From: an uncultured Lachnospiraceae bacterium
GTDB lineage: Bacteria; Bacillota; Clostridia; Lachnospirales; Lachnospiraceae
Direction: 5' to 3'
NCBI GenBank assembly: GCA_951801955.1
Contig: CATOOV010000002.1
Coordinates: 62,001-126,000, forward strand
DNA length: 64,000 nt
In this document: piece after piece, positions 16,749 to 25,222 of the stretch
Position numbering within the stretch: the first letter of the stretch is position 1
How the letters are laid out: every line of letters begins with the position of its first letter
Notes under the pieces: generated by a model
Seen by the model: only the letters and a program-made list of their open reading frames with translations
Told to the model about the DNA's origin: nothing
Databases searched by the model: none
Made by a program: the position numbers and the translations under genes

Positions 16749-18314
16749 ATGGGAGGGAAAACAGAGAGGTGGAAAAAGTCCATGTTTAATTTTAAAAGTG
16801 GAGGCGCACTTTTCATGGCAGGGAAAATAGGAGAGTGGAAAAAAGCCAAATGGGGTTTACTGGCTGTAGGCATCCTATTTTGTTGTTGGACGGTACCAGC
16901 AGAAGCCCAGGTTCAGTTGGAAACAATGTTGCTGTCTGAAACAGAAGACATAAATAATTTTGGACGGGAACAGCACAAGGGGTTCGGGCAGGAATGGCTG
17001 GAACAACAGCAGGAAGAAGAAGGGATTAGTCAGGAGGTTAGGGAGACGATGGACAATAACCTTGGAAACAAAGAGGAAATTGACCAGGAGATAAAGGAGA
17101 CGATGGACAATAACCTTGGAAACAAAAAGGAAATTGACCAGGGGGTTAGGGAGACGATGGACAATAACCTTGGAAACAAAAAGGAAATTGACCAGGGGGT
17201 TAGGGAGATGATGGACAATAACCTTGGAAACAAAGAGGAAATTGACCAGGAGATAAAGGAGACGATGGACAACTACCTGGAAGAATTAGATTTTTCTGAA
17301 ATTGACAGCCTGCTGGGGGAACAGGAGAACACTTCAGAATTGGATTTTAGGGAGATTGTGGAATTACTGGTAAATGGGGAGGGGATTGACAAGGGCTGGC
17401 TGTTTGAAAATCTGCTTTCCTTGATTTTTTCAGAGGTTCGTGCATTTCGGGGAACCCTGGTCCAAATGGTATTGCTGTGTATTGTTTTTGCAATTCTCTA
17501 TAACTTTGCTAATGTTTTTGAAAATCCTGCTGTGACAGAGATTAGTTTCTATATGGTATATATGCTGTTGATGGTACTTTTGATGAAATCCTTTTTCATT
17601 CTTCGGGATGTGTCGGTTGGCGTGATCTCCCAGGTGATGACCTTTCTGAAGGTTTTAATTCCAACCTTTACGGCAAGTATGGCGTTCTCAGGACAAATTA
17701 CCACTGCGGCTGGCTTTTATGACCTTACATTCCTCTTGATTTACAGTTTGGAATGGCTGATGCAGTATTTGATTATTCCTGCCGTTCAAATTTATGTGGT
17801 TTTGGAACTTATGAATTATCTGACAGAGGAGGAGATACTGTCTCGAATGACAGCATTGATAAAATCAGGGATTTTGTGGTGTATGAAATTTCTGTTCACC
17901 ATTGTCATTGGGATTAATGTGGTGCAGAATCTTTTGACCCCGGTCATTGATACTTTTAAATCTAGTTTGATTGCGAAAACGGCAGGGATGGTGCCAGGGC
18001 TTGGCACTTCCATCAATGCCGTTACAGAGATTATGGTAGGTTCCGGGATTGTGATAAAAAATGGGATTGGACTAGCCGCTATTTTGGTTTTATTGGTCTT
18101 ATGTGCCGGACCATTGATCAAAGTATGGGTGATGGCATTTTTATATAAATTGCTGGAGGCTGTCATTCAGCCTGTAGCAGACAAGCGGATGATTGGCTGT
18201 ATTGGCAGTACAGGAGAAGGCGGGAGGCTTTTGGGAAAGGTGGTGGTGACTACAACCGTAATGTTTTTGGTTACAATCGCTATGGTTACAGCGGCAACTA
18301 CATTTCACCGCTGA
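16749..18314 (+). CDS. spoIIIAE: Stage III sporulation protein AE with an expanded repeat region
   Basis: 521 residues from the ATG at 16749 (GGCAGGGAGGG upstream); the ATG at 16815, also behind GGAGG, starts directly at the signal peptide (WGLLAVGILFCCWTVPAEA) and may be the original start. The two candidate N-termini, MGGKTERWKKS and MAGKIGEWKKA, are duplicates of each other. SpoIIIAE is a polytopic membrane protein of the channel; the last 300 residues hold the usual hydrophobic helices. It is about 100-120 residues longer than the roughly 400-residue B. subtilis protein, largely because of four and a half copies of an 18-residue repeat after the signal peptide. Confidence 0.93.
   Translation: MGGKTERWKKSMFNFKSGGALFMAGKIGEWKKAKWGLLAVGILFCCWTVPAEAQVQLETMLLSETEDINNFGREQHKGFGQEWLEQQQEEEGISQEVRETMDNNLGNKEEIDQEIKETMDNNLGNKKEIDQGVRETMDNNLGNKKEIDQGVREMMDNNLGNKEEIDQEIKETMDNYLEELDFSEIDSLLGEQENTSELDFREIVELLVNGEGIDKGWLFENLLSLIFSEVRAFRGTLVQMVLLCIVFAILYNFANVFENPAVTEISFYMVYMLLMVLLMKSFFILRDVSVGVISQVMTFLKVLIPTFTASMAFSGQITTAAGFYDLTFLLIYSLEWLMQYLIIPAVQIYVVLELMNYLTEEEILSRMTALIKSGILWCMKFLFTIVIGINVVQNLLTPVIDTFKSSLIAKTAGMVPGLGTSINAVTEIMVGSGIVIKNGIGLAAILVLLVLCAGPLIKVWVMAFLYKLLEAVIQPVADKRMIGCIGSTGEGGRLLGKVVVTTTVMFLVTIAMVTAATTFHR
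17031..17270 (+). repeat. 54-bp minisatellite inside spoIIIAE
   Basis: Four full units start at 17031, 17085, 17139 and 17193, with a fifth partial unit from 17247. Each encodes a variant of RETMDNNLGNKKEIDQ. Units differ mainly by E/G and V/I and R/K alternations, and the frame is preserved. Confidence 0.9.
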
Positions 18315-18327
18315 GGGAGGGGGAATC

Positions 18328-18876
18328 ATGAGTTACATCTATGGCTGGGTAAGAAATTTGGTGTGCTTTTATATTCTGCTTACGGTGGTTTTACATTTGC
18401 TGCCAAAGGAAAATTATCAAAAATATGTCCGTTTCTTTTCTGGAATTTTGCTGACGATTTTGGTGGTGTCGCCGGTATTGTCACTTATAGGGCAGGAAGA
18501 GGAAATTTGCCAAAAAATCAGCCAAGCAGAATTTTTCCAGGGAATGGACAATCTGAGACTGGATACGGAGCATTTGGAATATAGGCAAAAGGAACTTTAT
18601 TTAAAAGAGTACGAGCGTGCATTGGGCATGGATGTGAGCCGGATGGCTAAGGAAAAGAGCCTTGTCCCACAACAGGTGGATGTGAGCCTGTCAGACGACT
18701 ATCAGGTAGAATCTATTGCGCTTACCATAACTTTTGGTGAGGATGAGGGGATATTTGTACCAAAAGCATCTTTTGCGGACAACAGTCAAGAATATCCAGA
18801 TGTTTATGAGTTAAAACAGGAACTTATGGAATTCTATCAGTTAAAAGAGGAGCAAATTAGTATTGGGATTGTGTAA
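18328..18876 (+). CDS. spoIIIAF: Stage III sporulation protein AF
   Basis: 182 residues. Two N-terminal transmembrane helices (about 10-25 and 36-54, with YQKYVRFFSGILLTILVVSP) are the family signature, followed by a soluble domain with an alpha/beta ring-building-like fold. GGAGGGGGAATC precedes the ATG. Fifth membrane component of the feeding-channel operon. Confidence 0.93.
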   Translation: MSYIYGWVRNLVCFYILLTVVLHLLPKENYQKYVRFFSGILLTILVVSPVLSLIGQEEEICQKISQAEFFQGMDNLRLDTEHLEYRQKELYLKEYERALGMDVSRMAKEKSLVPQQVDVSLSDDYQVESIALTITFGEDEGIFVPKASFADNSQEYPDVYELKQELMEFYQLKEEQISIGIV

Positions 18877-18893
18877 GGAGAGGAAGGGAAAGA

Positions 18894-19481
18894 ATGAAAA
18901 AGCAAGGATTTTTCCTGGATAAGCTCAAAAACATATCCAAAAACCAGCTTTTGATTGGTGGGCTTGCCGGGATTTTGCTGTTGGTAATTGCAATTCCGGT
19001 AGAGCAGCGGGACAAAAACCAGCAGACAAACCAGCAGACAAACCAGCAGGAAGAGGCAAAAGAACAGCCTTCTTACAAAGAAACTGGAGATTATGGAAAG
19101 CGGCTGGAGCGTAAACTGGAGCAGGTACTGGCAACTGTGGAAGGGGTAGGCAAAGTGGAGGTGATGATTACGCTCAAAGATCAGGGTGAGTATGTGGTGG
19201 AGAAAGACCGAACCAAAAATAGCCAGGAAATTTCGGAGGAAGATGGAACGGTAAAGAGAAGTACCATGGAGCGCCAATCCCAGGAAGCGACCGTTTATGT
19301 CCAGGAAAGCGGAAGTAATGGGGAACCTTTTGTGACGAAGGAGGTGACGCCGAAAGTAGAGGGGGTTCTGGTTGTTGCAGAGGGAGGTGGAAATGCAAAA
19401 GTGGCAAAAAATATTTCTGATGCGGTTTTGGCATTATTTCCAGTGGAAATACATAAAATTAAGGTAGTTAAGATGAATTAA
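18894..19481 (+). CDS. spoIIIAG: Stage III sporulation protein AG
   Basis: 195 residues. One transmembrane helix (about 20-37) followed by a low-complexity QQTNQQTNQQ stretch and a periplasmic-type RBM domain (KLEQVLATVEGVGKVEVMIT; GVLVVAEGGGNAKVAKNIS). SpoIIIAG forms a large ring in the intermembrane space. AAGGAGAGG lies before the ATG and spacing to its neighbours is short. Confidence 0.95.
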   Translation: MKKQGFFLDKLKNISKNQLLIGGLAGILLLVIAIPVEQRDKNQQTNQQTNQQEEAKEQPSYKETGDYGKRLERKLEQVLATVEGVGKVEVMITLKDQGEYVVEKDRTKNSQEISEEDGTVKRSTMERQSQEATVYVQESGSNGEPFVTKEVTPKVEGVLVVAEGGGNAKVAKNISDAVLALFPVEIHKIKVVKMN

Positions 19482-19496
19482 CAGGAGGGCATCAAT

Positions 19497-20360
19497 TTGA
19501 GAAAAGTTTTCAAGAAAAATCAGATCATTATTACGGCTTTGGCTCTTATGATCGCCGTGGCAGGTTATCTGCAATATACGGGGAGCCAAAGCGACAGTGA
19601 CCTGGCAAAAGAGGCAAGCGCAGATACCAACGAGAGTACATACGAAATTTCTGATGAGGATATGTACAGTGCAGAAGATATTTTTACAGATACAGAGGAA
19701 AGCCAGGAGACAGCAGATACCACTGAGACTGGAACAGAGGCGTTAGGGGTTCAGACTGGAGAAGAGATTGCAAAGGCGCAGAATGGTGATACAGAAAACC
19801 CAGGAGAAGCAGTCCTTACCAGTACAAGTGTAAATGGTGTGGATTTTGTTTCAGAAGTAAAGTTGAATCGGGAGCAGATCCGTTCACAGAATAAAGCGTC
19901 TTTGCTTGAAATGATCAACAATGCTAATATTTCTGAGGAACAGAAACAGGATGCAATCAATGCCATGATTGACATGACAGACATTGCGGAACGAGAGGCG
20001 GCCGCAGAGATGTTGCTGCAGGCAAAAGGGTTTACCGATGTGGTAGTGAGCATTACAGACAACAATGCAGATGTAGTGCTGAATATGGGAGAAGTGACAG
20101 ATGCCAAACGTGCCCAGGTGGAGGATATTGTAAAACGTAAAACCAATGTGGAAGCCCAAAATATTGTAATTACACCTATTGCATCCACGGAATCAGGAGA
20201 TACTGCTGGAGAAGCAGAAGGAAACAGTAATGGAGAGACAGCTCCTGATGGCGCGGCAGACGGGACAGATAACACAGATGGGACGACTGCTGAAGATACA
20301 GCAGGAAATGATGCCGCTGCCGATGGCAGCACAACAGCGGAAGACACGTCTGTAGAATAA
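19497..20360 (+). CDS. spoIIIAH: Stage III sporulation protein AH
   Basis: 287 residues with a TTG start supported by CAGGAGGGC 6 bases upstream. One transmembrane helix (about 8-25), then an acidic linker and a YscJ/FliF-like ring domain (AAAEMLLQAKGFTDVVVSI), which pairs with SpoIIQ from the forespore. The C-terminal 55 residues are an Asp/Gly/Thr/Ala-rich tail (TDNTDGTTAEDTAGNDAAAD) not part of the B. subtilis protein. Last gene of the operon. Confidence 0.95.
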   Translation: MRKVFKKNQIIITALALMIAVAGYLQYTGSQSDSDLAKEASADTNESTYEISDEDMYSAEDIFTDTEESQETADTTETGTEALGVQTGEEIAKAQNGDTENPGEAVLTSTSVNGVDFVSEVKLNREQIRSQNKASLLEMINNANISEEQKQDAINAMIDMTDIAEREAAAEMLLQAKGFTDVVVSITDNNADVVLNMGEVTDAKRAQVEDIVKRKTNVEAQNIVITPIASTESGDTAGEAEGNSNGETAPDGAADGTDNTDGTTAEDTAGNDAAADGSTTAEDTSVE

Positions 20361-20401
20361 TAGGAATGCAGGCATACATACATAATAGGAATGTAGTCAT
20401 T

Positions 20402-20423
20402 GGGGAACCGGAGACGGCTCCCC
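20402..20423 (+). terminator. Hairpin after the spoIIIA operon
   Basis: GGGGAACCG / CGGCTCCCC with a GAGA tetraloop and one mismatch. It is 41 bases past spoIIIAH. No T-run follows, so termination is not certain. Confidence 0.35.
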
Positions 20424-20597
20424 TGGGTGCGTTTGTCCAAAATTGAAAAAATGGCGTCTGCACTATCCATTGGCAAAAACAGTATCACGATGGAAAAAAC
20501 AAAATTTGACAGAATATCTGGTACAGGATTATAATGGGATAGAAGCAGATGGAAAATCAATTTTATGGATGAATATTAGAACAAAGGAGAGGGATCT

Positions 20598-21575
20598 ATG
20601 AAGAACAGGAAAATGTTATTACCAGTTATTTTCATGATGTTTGCATTTTTGTTTTCTGGCTGTGGTGTGGAACAGAACATGCAGATTAATCGTGATTTGT
20701 CCTCAAAGAACACAATGAAGATTTATACAACCAAAGAGGAAGAAGCGCAGATTGAGAAAGAATTGGCAGGAGAGGTATACGGTTCTTATCAGGAAATGAT
20801 GAAGCAAATAGGGTTTGCCTACAAGGGAACTGAAAAACGCAGTGGCGTGGTACATAATGTATACCAAACGTCCCAAAGGATGTCTGCAAAGGATACCAAA
20901 GAAGAATTTGTAGTTCTGAACAAAAATCAGGCAGTTTTGGATCTCTCGGAGCTTTCCGAGATGATAAAGGAAGAAGTGGAGCCGATACAAAAGCTGGATG
21001 AAAAGGCGCTTTCATTTTATATCAAATATCCTTTCAAGGTATATAAGGCAAATGGAAAGATCCAAAAGGATCACTATACTGTGCAGTATTCTTTAAAGGA
21101 TATTCGTAAAAATGTCCGCCTTTATGCGGTTAGCAGCGCAAAATATGCCAATGATAGGAATTGTGAAATCAGCGGTGTAAAAAATAATGCATATTATCGG
21201 AAGAATAAGGCAATTAAGCTAAAATCAGATGGTGTGATCACAAATTTCCAGGTGAATAAAGTAAGCCAGGTTACGAATACTTATACCGCAAAAAAAGAAG
21301 GGGTTTACCGTATCAAAGTGAAGATGCTTGCCGGAAATACAAAGTCTGTGAAATTTACGATAGATAAGACTAAGCCTGTGACAAATATTGAATCGAAAAC
21401 ATATAAAAATAGAGTAAAGATCAATTTCCGCGATCGGCTTTCTGGAGTGAAACATGCTTTGCTGAATGGAAAAAGTATCAAAAATGGAAAGGTTGTATCC
21501 AAAAAAGGAAGTTATGTCCTGAAAATCAGTGACAAAGCAGGAAATGTAAAGACCGTCCGCTTTTCTATAAAATAG
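20598..21575 (+). CDS. Putative lipoprotein with Ig-like C-terminus
   Basis: 325 residues. A signal peptide ends in the lipobox LFSGC (Cys near 21), so it should be lipid-anchored outside the membrane. The middle (about 25-150) is charged and unrecognised. The last 160 residues look like two small beta-sandwich repeats ending in YRIKVKMLAGNTKSVKFTID and YVLKISDKAGNVKTVRFSIK, resembling bacterial Ig-like domains. GGAGAGGG precedes the ATG. Stands between spoIIIAH and the MATE pump; no functional link is visible. Confidence 0.75.
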   Translation: MKNRKMLLPVIFMMFAFLFSGCGVEQNMQINRDLSSKNTMKIYTTKEEEAQIEKELAGEVYGSYQEMMKQIGFAYKGTEKRSGVVHNVYQTSQRMSAKDTKEEFVVLNKNQAVLDLSELSEMIKEEVEPIQKLDEKALSFYIKYPFKVYKANGKIQKDHYTVQYSLKDIRKNVRLYAVSSAKYANDRNCEISGVKNNAYYRKNKAIKLKSDGVITNFQVNKVSQVTNTYTAKKEGVYRIKVKMLAGNTKSVKFTIDKTKPVTNIESKTYKNRVKINFRDRLSGVKHALLNGKSIKNGKVVSKKGSYVLKISDKAGNVKTVRFSIK

Positions 21576-21674
21576 CATGGATTACAAGGATGGGACCTTG
21601 TAAACGAAAGCTCTAACGCCAACACTCTCAAGAGAATCTTGAAAATGGGGTGCCCGTAGGGGATGGTTTTAGAA

Positions 21675-21725
21675 ATGGAGGATAGGAAGCTGTTATTGGG
21701 GAACCTTTTGCAGCTTCCTAATTAA
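21675..21725 (+). CDS. Leu-rich 16-codon upstream ORF before the MATE pump
   Basis: ATG at 21675 encodes MEDRKLLLGNLLQLPN, with six Leu codons, and stops with TAA at 21723-21725 directly against the GTG at 21726 of the pump. TAGGGGAT lies about 10 bases upstream. Most of it is contained in a 10-bp hairpin. This is the layout of drug-responsive leader peptides, but translation is not proven. Confidence 0.4.
   Translation: MEDRKLLLGNLLQLPN
21683..21720 (+). promoter_or_regulatory. Perfect 10-bp hairpin in the MATE leader
   Basis: TAGGAAGCTG (21683-21692) pairs perfectly with CAGCTTCCTA (21711-21720). GGAGG sits just before the hairpin and the pump start just after it, so folding would bring the two together. 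Two further small hairpins lie upstream (ACAAGG/CCTTGT 21584-21601; TCAAGA/TCTTGA 21628-21642). Confidence 0.5.
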
Positions 21726-23087
21726 GTGCAAATGAAAACAAAATCTTATGAAATAGATATGTGTAATGGAGCGTTATTTCCTAAAATTCTTGCATTTTCC
21801 ATTCCGCTGATGATTTCTAGTATTCTACAGCTTTTGTTTAATGCAGCAGATATGGTGGTGGTAGGAAGATTTGCAGGCAGTACCTCGTTGGCAGCGGTTG
21901 GCGCAAATGCATCCCTGATTAACTTGCTGACAAATCTGTTTATTGGATTTTCAGTTGGTGCAAATGTGATGACAGCACAGTTTTATGGAGCAAAAAAAGA
22001 ACGGGAAATGAATGAAACTGTGCACAGCGCCATTGTGCTTAGCTTGTTATGTGGCAGTGTTTTATTAGTCCTGGGTATTTTGGTGGCTCCTCAGATTCTT
22101 ATTTTAATGGGAACTCCAAACGATGTGTTAGGTCATGCAGTACTTTATATCCGCATCTATTTTGTGGGAATGCCTGTAATTTTGCTGTATAACTTTGGCA
22201 GTTCGATTTTGCGTGCTGTGGGAGATACCAAGCGCCCCCTGTATTATCTTCTGGCGGCTGGTATTATCAATATTCTTTTAAATCTACTTTTTGTGATTGG
22301 CTTTCAGCTTGGTGTGGCAGGGGTGGCTTTGGCAACTGTGATTTCCCAGCTTGTATCTGCTGCCTTGATTTTGCGCTGTATGATGCATATGGAAGGGGGC
22401 TGCAGGGTGGAATTTTCCAAGCTTCACATGAACCGGAACAAGGTGATGCAGATGATGCGGATTGGATTGCCGGCAGGGCTTCAGGGAACCGTATTTTCAC
22501 TGTCTAATGTGTTGATACAGTCTTCCGTCAATTCCTTTGGTTCTATTGCTATGGCAGGAAATACGGCGGCATCTAACATTGAAGGATTTATCTATATGGC
22601 GATGAATTCTTATCATCAGACGGCACTCAGTTTTTCCAGCCAGAATTTTGGGGCAGGCAATTATAAGAGGATTGGCAAGGTGCTGTTGGAATGTCTTGCT
22701 ATGGTGACGGCAGTGGGGCTTATCTTTGGATGGGCGGCTTATCTGTTGGGGGATCAGCTTCTTGGAATTTATTCTTCTGACCCAAGGGTCATACAAGTGG
22801 GGATGCTGCGGCTCTCTGTAATTTGTACCACCTACTGTTTGTGTGGAATTATGGATGTATTGGTAGGGGAACTGCGGGGAATTGGCTGCGCAGTGCTTCC
22901 TATGGTGGTGTCACTCCTGGGTGCCTGTGGGTTCCGTATTTTATGGATATTTACGATATTCAAGCAGCACCATAGTCTATGGATACTGTATCTGTCGTAT
23001 CCAGTATCTTGGATCTTGACAGCGGTGGTACATGCAGGATGTTTTGTGTTAATCAGAAGAAGACAAAAGCAGAGGATGATGCAATAA
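21726..23087 (+). CDS. MATE-family multidrug efflux transporter
   Basis: 453 residues, twelve hydrophobic segments. Family features include FSIPLMISSILQLLFNAADM near the start, VVGRFAGSTSLAAVGANASL and the second-half repeat IGLPAGLQGTVFSLSNVLIQ. MATE proteins exchange drugs or metabolites for sodium or protons. The start is GTG 21726 (adjacent to the stop of a small ORF) or ATG 21732; neither has a classical ribosome-binding site at normal distance, which suggests translational coupling. Confidence 0.9.
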   Translation: MQMKTKSYEIDMCNGALFPKILAFSIPLMISSILQLLFNAADMVVVGRFAGSTSLAAVGANASLINLLTNLFIGFSVGANVMTAQFYGAKKEREMNETVHSAIVLSLLCGSVLLVLGILVAPQILILMGTPNDVLGHAVLYIRIYFVGMPVILLYNFGSSILRAVGDTKRPLYYLLAAGIINILLNLLFVIGFQLGVAGVALATVISQLVSAALILRCMMHMEGGCRVEFSKLHMNRNKVMQMMRIGLPAGLQGTVFSLSNVLIQSSVNSFGSIAMAGNTAASNIEGFIYMAMNSYHQTALSFSSQNFGAGNYKRIGKVLLECLAMVTAVGLIFGWAAYLLGDQLLGIYSSDPRVIQVGMLRLSVICTTYCLCGIMDVLVGELRGIGCAVLPMVVSLLGACGFRILWIFTIFKQHHSLWILYLSYPVSWILTAVVHAGCFVLIRRRQKQRMMQ

Positions 23088-23146
23088 CCTTAGGTTCCCT
23101 TGTATCAAAGTTTCCTTTCCTGTAAGTTTCCTTTTCTGTTGGCAGG

Positions 23147-23175
23147 GTGACAAACCAGTTTTGTCATGATATAAT
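23147..23175 (+). promoter_or_regulatory. Vegetative promoter of prfC
   Basis: GTGACA, 17-base spacer, TATAAT, with an extended -10 (TGATATAAT). The start codon is 67 bases downstream of the -10. Confidence 0.65.
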
Positions 23176-23241
23176 ATCCCAGGTATTGCTGTTTGAGGAA
23201 GAAATGGCATCAGAAGAATAATGGAAAGTGAGGAATAGGCT

Positions 23242-24831
23242 TTGGCAGATTTACAAAAAGAAATAGAAAAGCGCAGGACGTTTGCAATCATATCTCATCC
23301 AGATGCTGGAAAGACCACCTTGACAGAAAAATTTCTGTTGTATGGAGGAGCCATTAACCTTGCAGGTTCTGTAAAGGGCAAGGCAACTGCAAGACATGCA
23401 GTATCTGACTGGATGGAGATTGAGAAAGAGAGAGGTATTTCTGTTACTTCATCGGTGCTGCAGTTTAATTATAATGGTTATTGTATCAATATTTTAGATA
23501 CTCCTGGGCATCAGGATTTTTCAGAAGATACTTACCGTACCCTGATGGCGGCAGATTCTGCTGTGATGGTGATTGACGGTTCTAAGGGTGTGGAAGCACA
23601 GACTAGAAAGCTATTTAAGGTATGTGTGATGCGCCATATTCCCATCTTTACTTTTATTAATAAGATGGACCGTGATGCCAATGATACGTTTGATTTGCTG
23701 GATGAGATCGAAAAAGAGCTTGGAATTGCTACTTGCCCCATCAATTGGCCCATAGGATCCGGAAAGAATTTTAAGGGTGTCTATGACCGAAATTCCAAAA
23801 AAGTAATGACTTTTGCTGATACCTTAAAAGGGACAAAAGAAGGGTTGGAAAAAGATATTGCAATTGATGACCCTGATCTTGCAGCAGAGATCGGGGAAGA
23901 GTATAAGGACGCACTGCTGGAGGAAGTGGAACTGTTAGACGGGGCAAGCGCAGAATTTGATATGGATTTGGTGGCAAAGGGAGAGCTGTCACCCGTATTT
24001 TTTGGTTCTGCACTGACAAATTTTGGTGTGGAAACTTTTTTGCAGCATTTTTTGCAGATGACCAGTTCACCGTTGCCAAGAAATGCCGATGTAGGTGAGA
24101 TTAACCCATTTTCATCCGATTTTTCTGCTTTTGTCTTTAAGATTCAGGCAAATATGAATAAGGCACACCGGGATCGTATTGCATTTATGCGGATTTGTTC
24201 CGGGAAATTTGAGGCAGGCATGGAAGTGACCCATATCCAGGGAGAGCGGAAAATACGCCTGTCCCAGCCCCAGCAGATGATGGCGCAGGAACGTAAAATC
24301 ATTGAGGAAGCTTATGCGGGCGATATTATCGGTGTGTTTGACCCAGGTATTTTTTCAATTGGGGATACCATTACAACGGCGTCTGAGAAGTTCGCTTTTG
24401 AAGGGATTCCGACCTTTGCGCCAGAGCATTTTGCAAGAGTGCGTCAGATGGATACCATGAAGCGGAAACAGTTTGTAAAAGGAATCAGCCAGATTGCACA
24501 AGAAGGCGCCATCCAGATCTTTCAGGAATATCATACAGGTATGGAAGAGATTATTGTGGGAGTGGTAGGCGTTCTTCAATTTGATGTATTAAAATATCGC
24601 CTGGAAAATGAGTACAATGTGGATATCCGTCTGGAAAAACTGCCTTATGAACATATCCGCTGGATTGAAAATAAGGATTTGGACATGGATAAACTGACAG
24701 GAACTTCAGATATGAAAAAAATCCAGGATCTAAAAGGAAATCCTCTGCTTTTGTTTGTTAATAGCTGGAGTGTTGGAATGACTCTGGATCGAAACGAGGG
24801 GCTGGTGCTTTCAGAATTTGGTCGAAATTGA
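23242..24831 (+). CDS. prfC: Peptide chain release factor 3 (RF3)
   Basis: 529 residues, TTG start with GTGAGGAA upstream. RF3 is a translational GTPase that recycles RF1/RF2. G1 SHPDAGKTT at 18-26, G2/switch region EKERGISVTSSVL, G3 DTPGHQD at 86-92 and G4 NKMD at 140-143 are intact; the C-terminal half with FNYNG and QIFQEYHTG agrees with RF3 rather than EF-G. Own promoter; followed by two palindromic repeat elements. Confidence 0.95.
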   Translation: MADLQKEIEKRRTFAIISHPDAGKTTLTEKFLLYGGAINLAGSVKGKATARHAVSDWMEIEKERGISVTSSVLQFNYNGYCINILDTPGHQDFSEDTYRTLMAADSAVMVIDGSKGVEAQTRKLFKVCVMRHIPIFTFINKMDRDANDTFDLLDEIEKELGIATCPINWPIGSGKNFKGVYDRNSKKVMTFADTLKGTKEGLEKDIAIDDPDLAAEIGEEYKDALLEEVELLDGASAEFDMDLVAKGELSPVFFGSALTNFGVETFLQHFLQMTSSPLPRNADVGEINPFSSDFSAFVFKIQANMNKAHRDRIAFMRICSGKFEAGMEVTHIQGERKIRLSQPQQMMAQERKIIEEAYAGDIIGVFDPGIFSIGDTITTASEKFAFEGIPTFAPEHFARVRQMDTMKRKQFVKGISQIAQEGAIQIFQEYHTGMEEIIVGVVGVLQFDVLKYRLENEYNVDIRLEKLPYEHIRWIENKDLDMDKLTGTSDMKKIQDLKGNPLLLFVNSWSVGMTLDRNEGLVLSEFGRN

Positions 24832-24877
24832 TTTAAGTCATTGATATAGGTTTGTTGCCCGGCAGCGGACAAAAAAC

Positions 24878-24975
24878 GGGATTGTCACAAAATGTAGGGA
24901 TTCCGCAATTATAGTACAGATATTTGCCATATTGTTACTATATATTGCGGAGTCCTTACATTTTGGAACAGTCCC
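24878..24975. repeat. 98-bp palindromic element, copy 1
   Basis: Left arm starts ACAAAATGTAGGGATTCCGC; right arm is the near-complement ending ATTGCGGAGTCCTTACATTT. The ends resemble GGG-TTGTC-CAAAAT and ATTTTG-ACA-CCC. Forms one long hairpin of about 30 bp. Confidence 0.85.
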
Positions 24976-25035
24976 TGCATGAAGGTTCCAGATTTAATGA
25001 GTAAAAAAGTAATTGACCGCAAAAATGCCTGAATT

Positions 25036-25058
25036 CAAGAACGCCATCGGCGTTCTTG
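25036..25058. repeat. Small palindrome CAAGAACGCC/GGCGTTCTTG
   Basis: Perfect 10-bp arms with loop ATC. Related sequences are at 30856-30869 (half), 32872-32894 (reverse) and 52465-52489. Confidence 0.75.
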
Positions 25059-25123
25059 CTGTGGGGTGCGCACTCGTGCGAAGAGAAGATGTCGCTGCGT
25101 GACCGCGCTCGGCGCGTCAAAAT

Positions 25124-25222
25124 GGGGATGTTGCAAAATGCAGGGATTCCACAACATATAGTAACAATACTACAAATATCCATACTATATGTTGTGGAAA
25201 TTTCTCATTTTGCGACACCACC
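25124..25222. repeat. 98-bp palindromic element, copy 2
   Basis: Begins GGGGATGTTGCAAAATGCAG and ends CTCATTTTGCGACACCACC. The central arms ACAACATATAGTA and TACTATATGTTGT are perfect complements. Shares end sequences and A/T-rich core with copies 1 and 3. Confidence 0.85.

Noticed and set aside
17030-17272. 80-codon minus-strand frame over the spoIIIAE repeats
   Set aside because: It is the shadow of the 54-bp tandem repeat, not a gene.
21576-21725. Riboswitch-like stretch GGGGTGCCCGTAGGGG before the MATE gene
   Set aside because: Part of it recalls a TPP element, but the required GGCTGAGA and the second conserved half are absent.
24878-25222. Reading the repeat cluster as a CRISPR array
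   Set aside because: The copies are long palindromes of about 98 bp without regular short spacers, and no cas genes are present.
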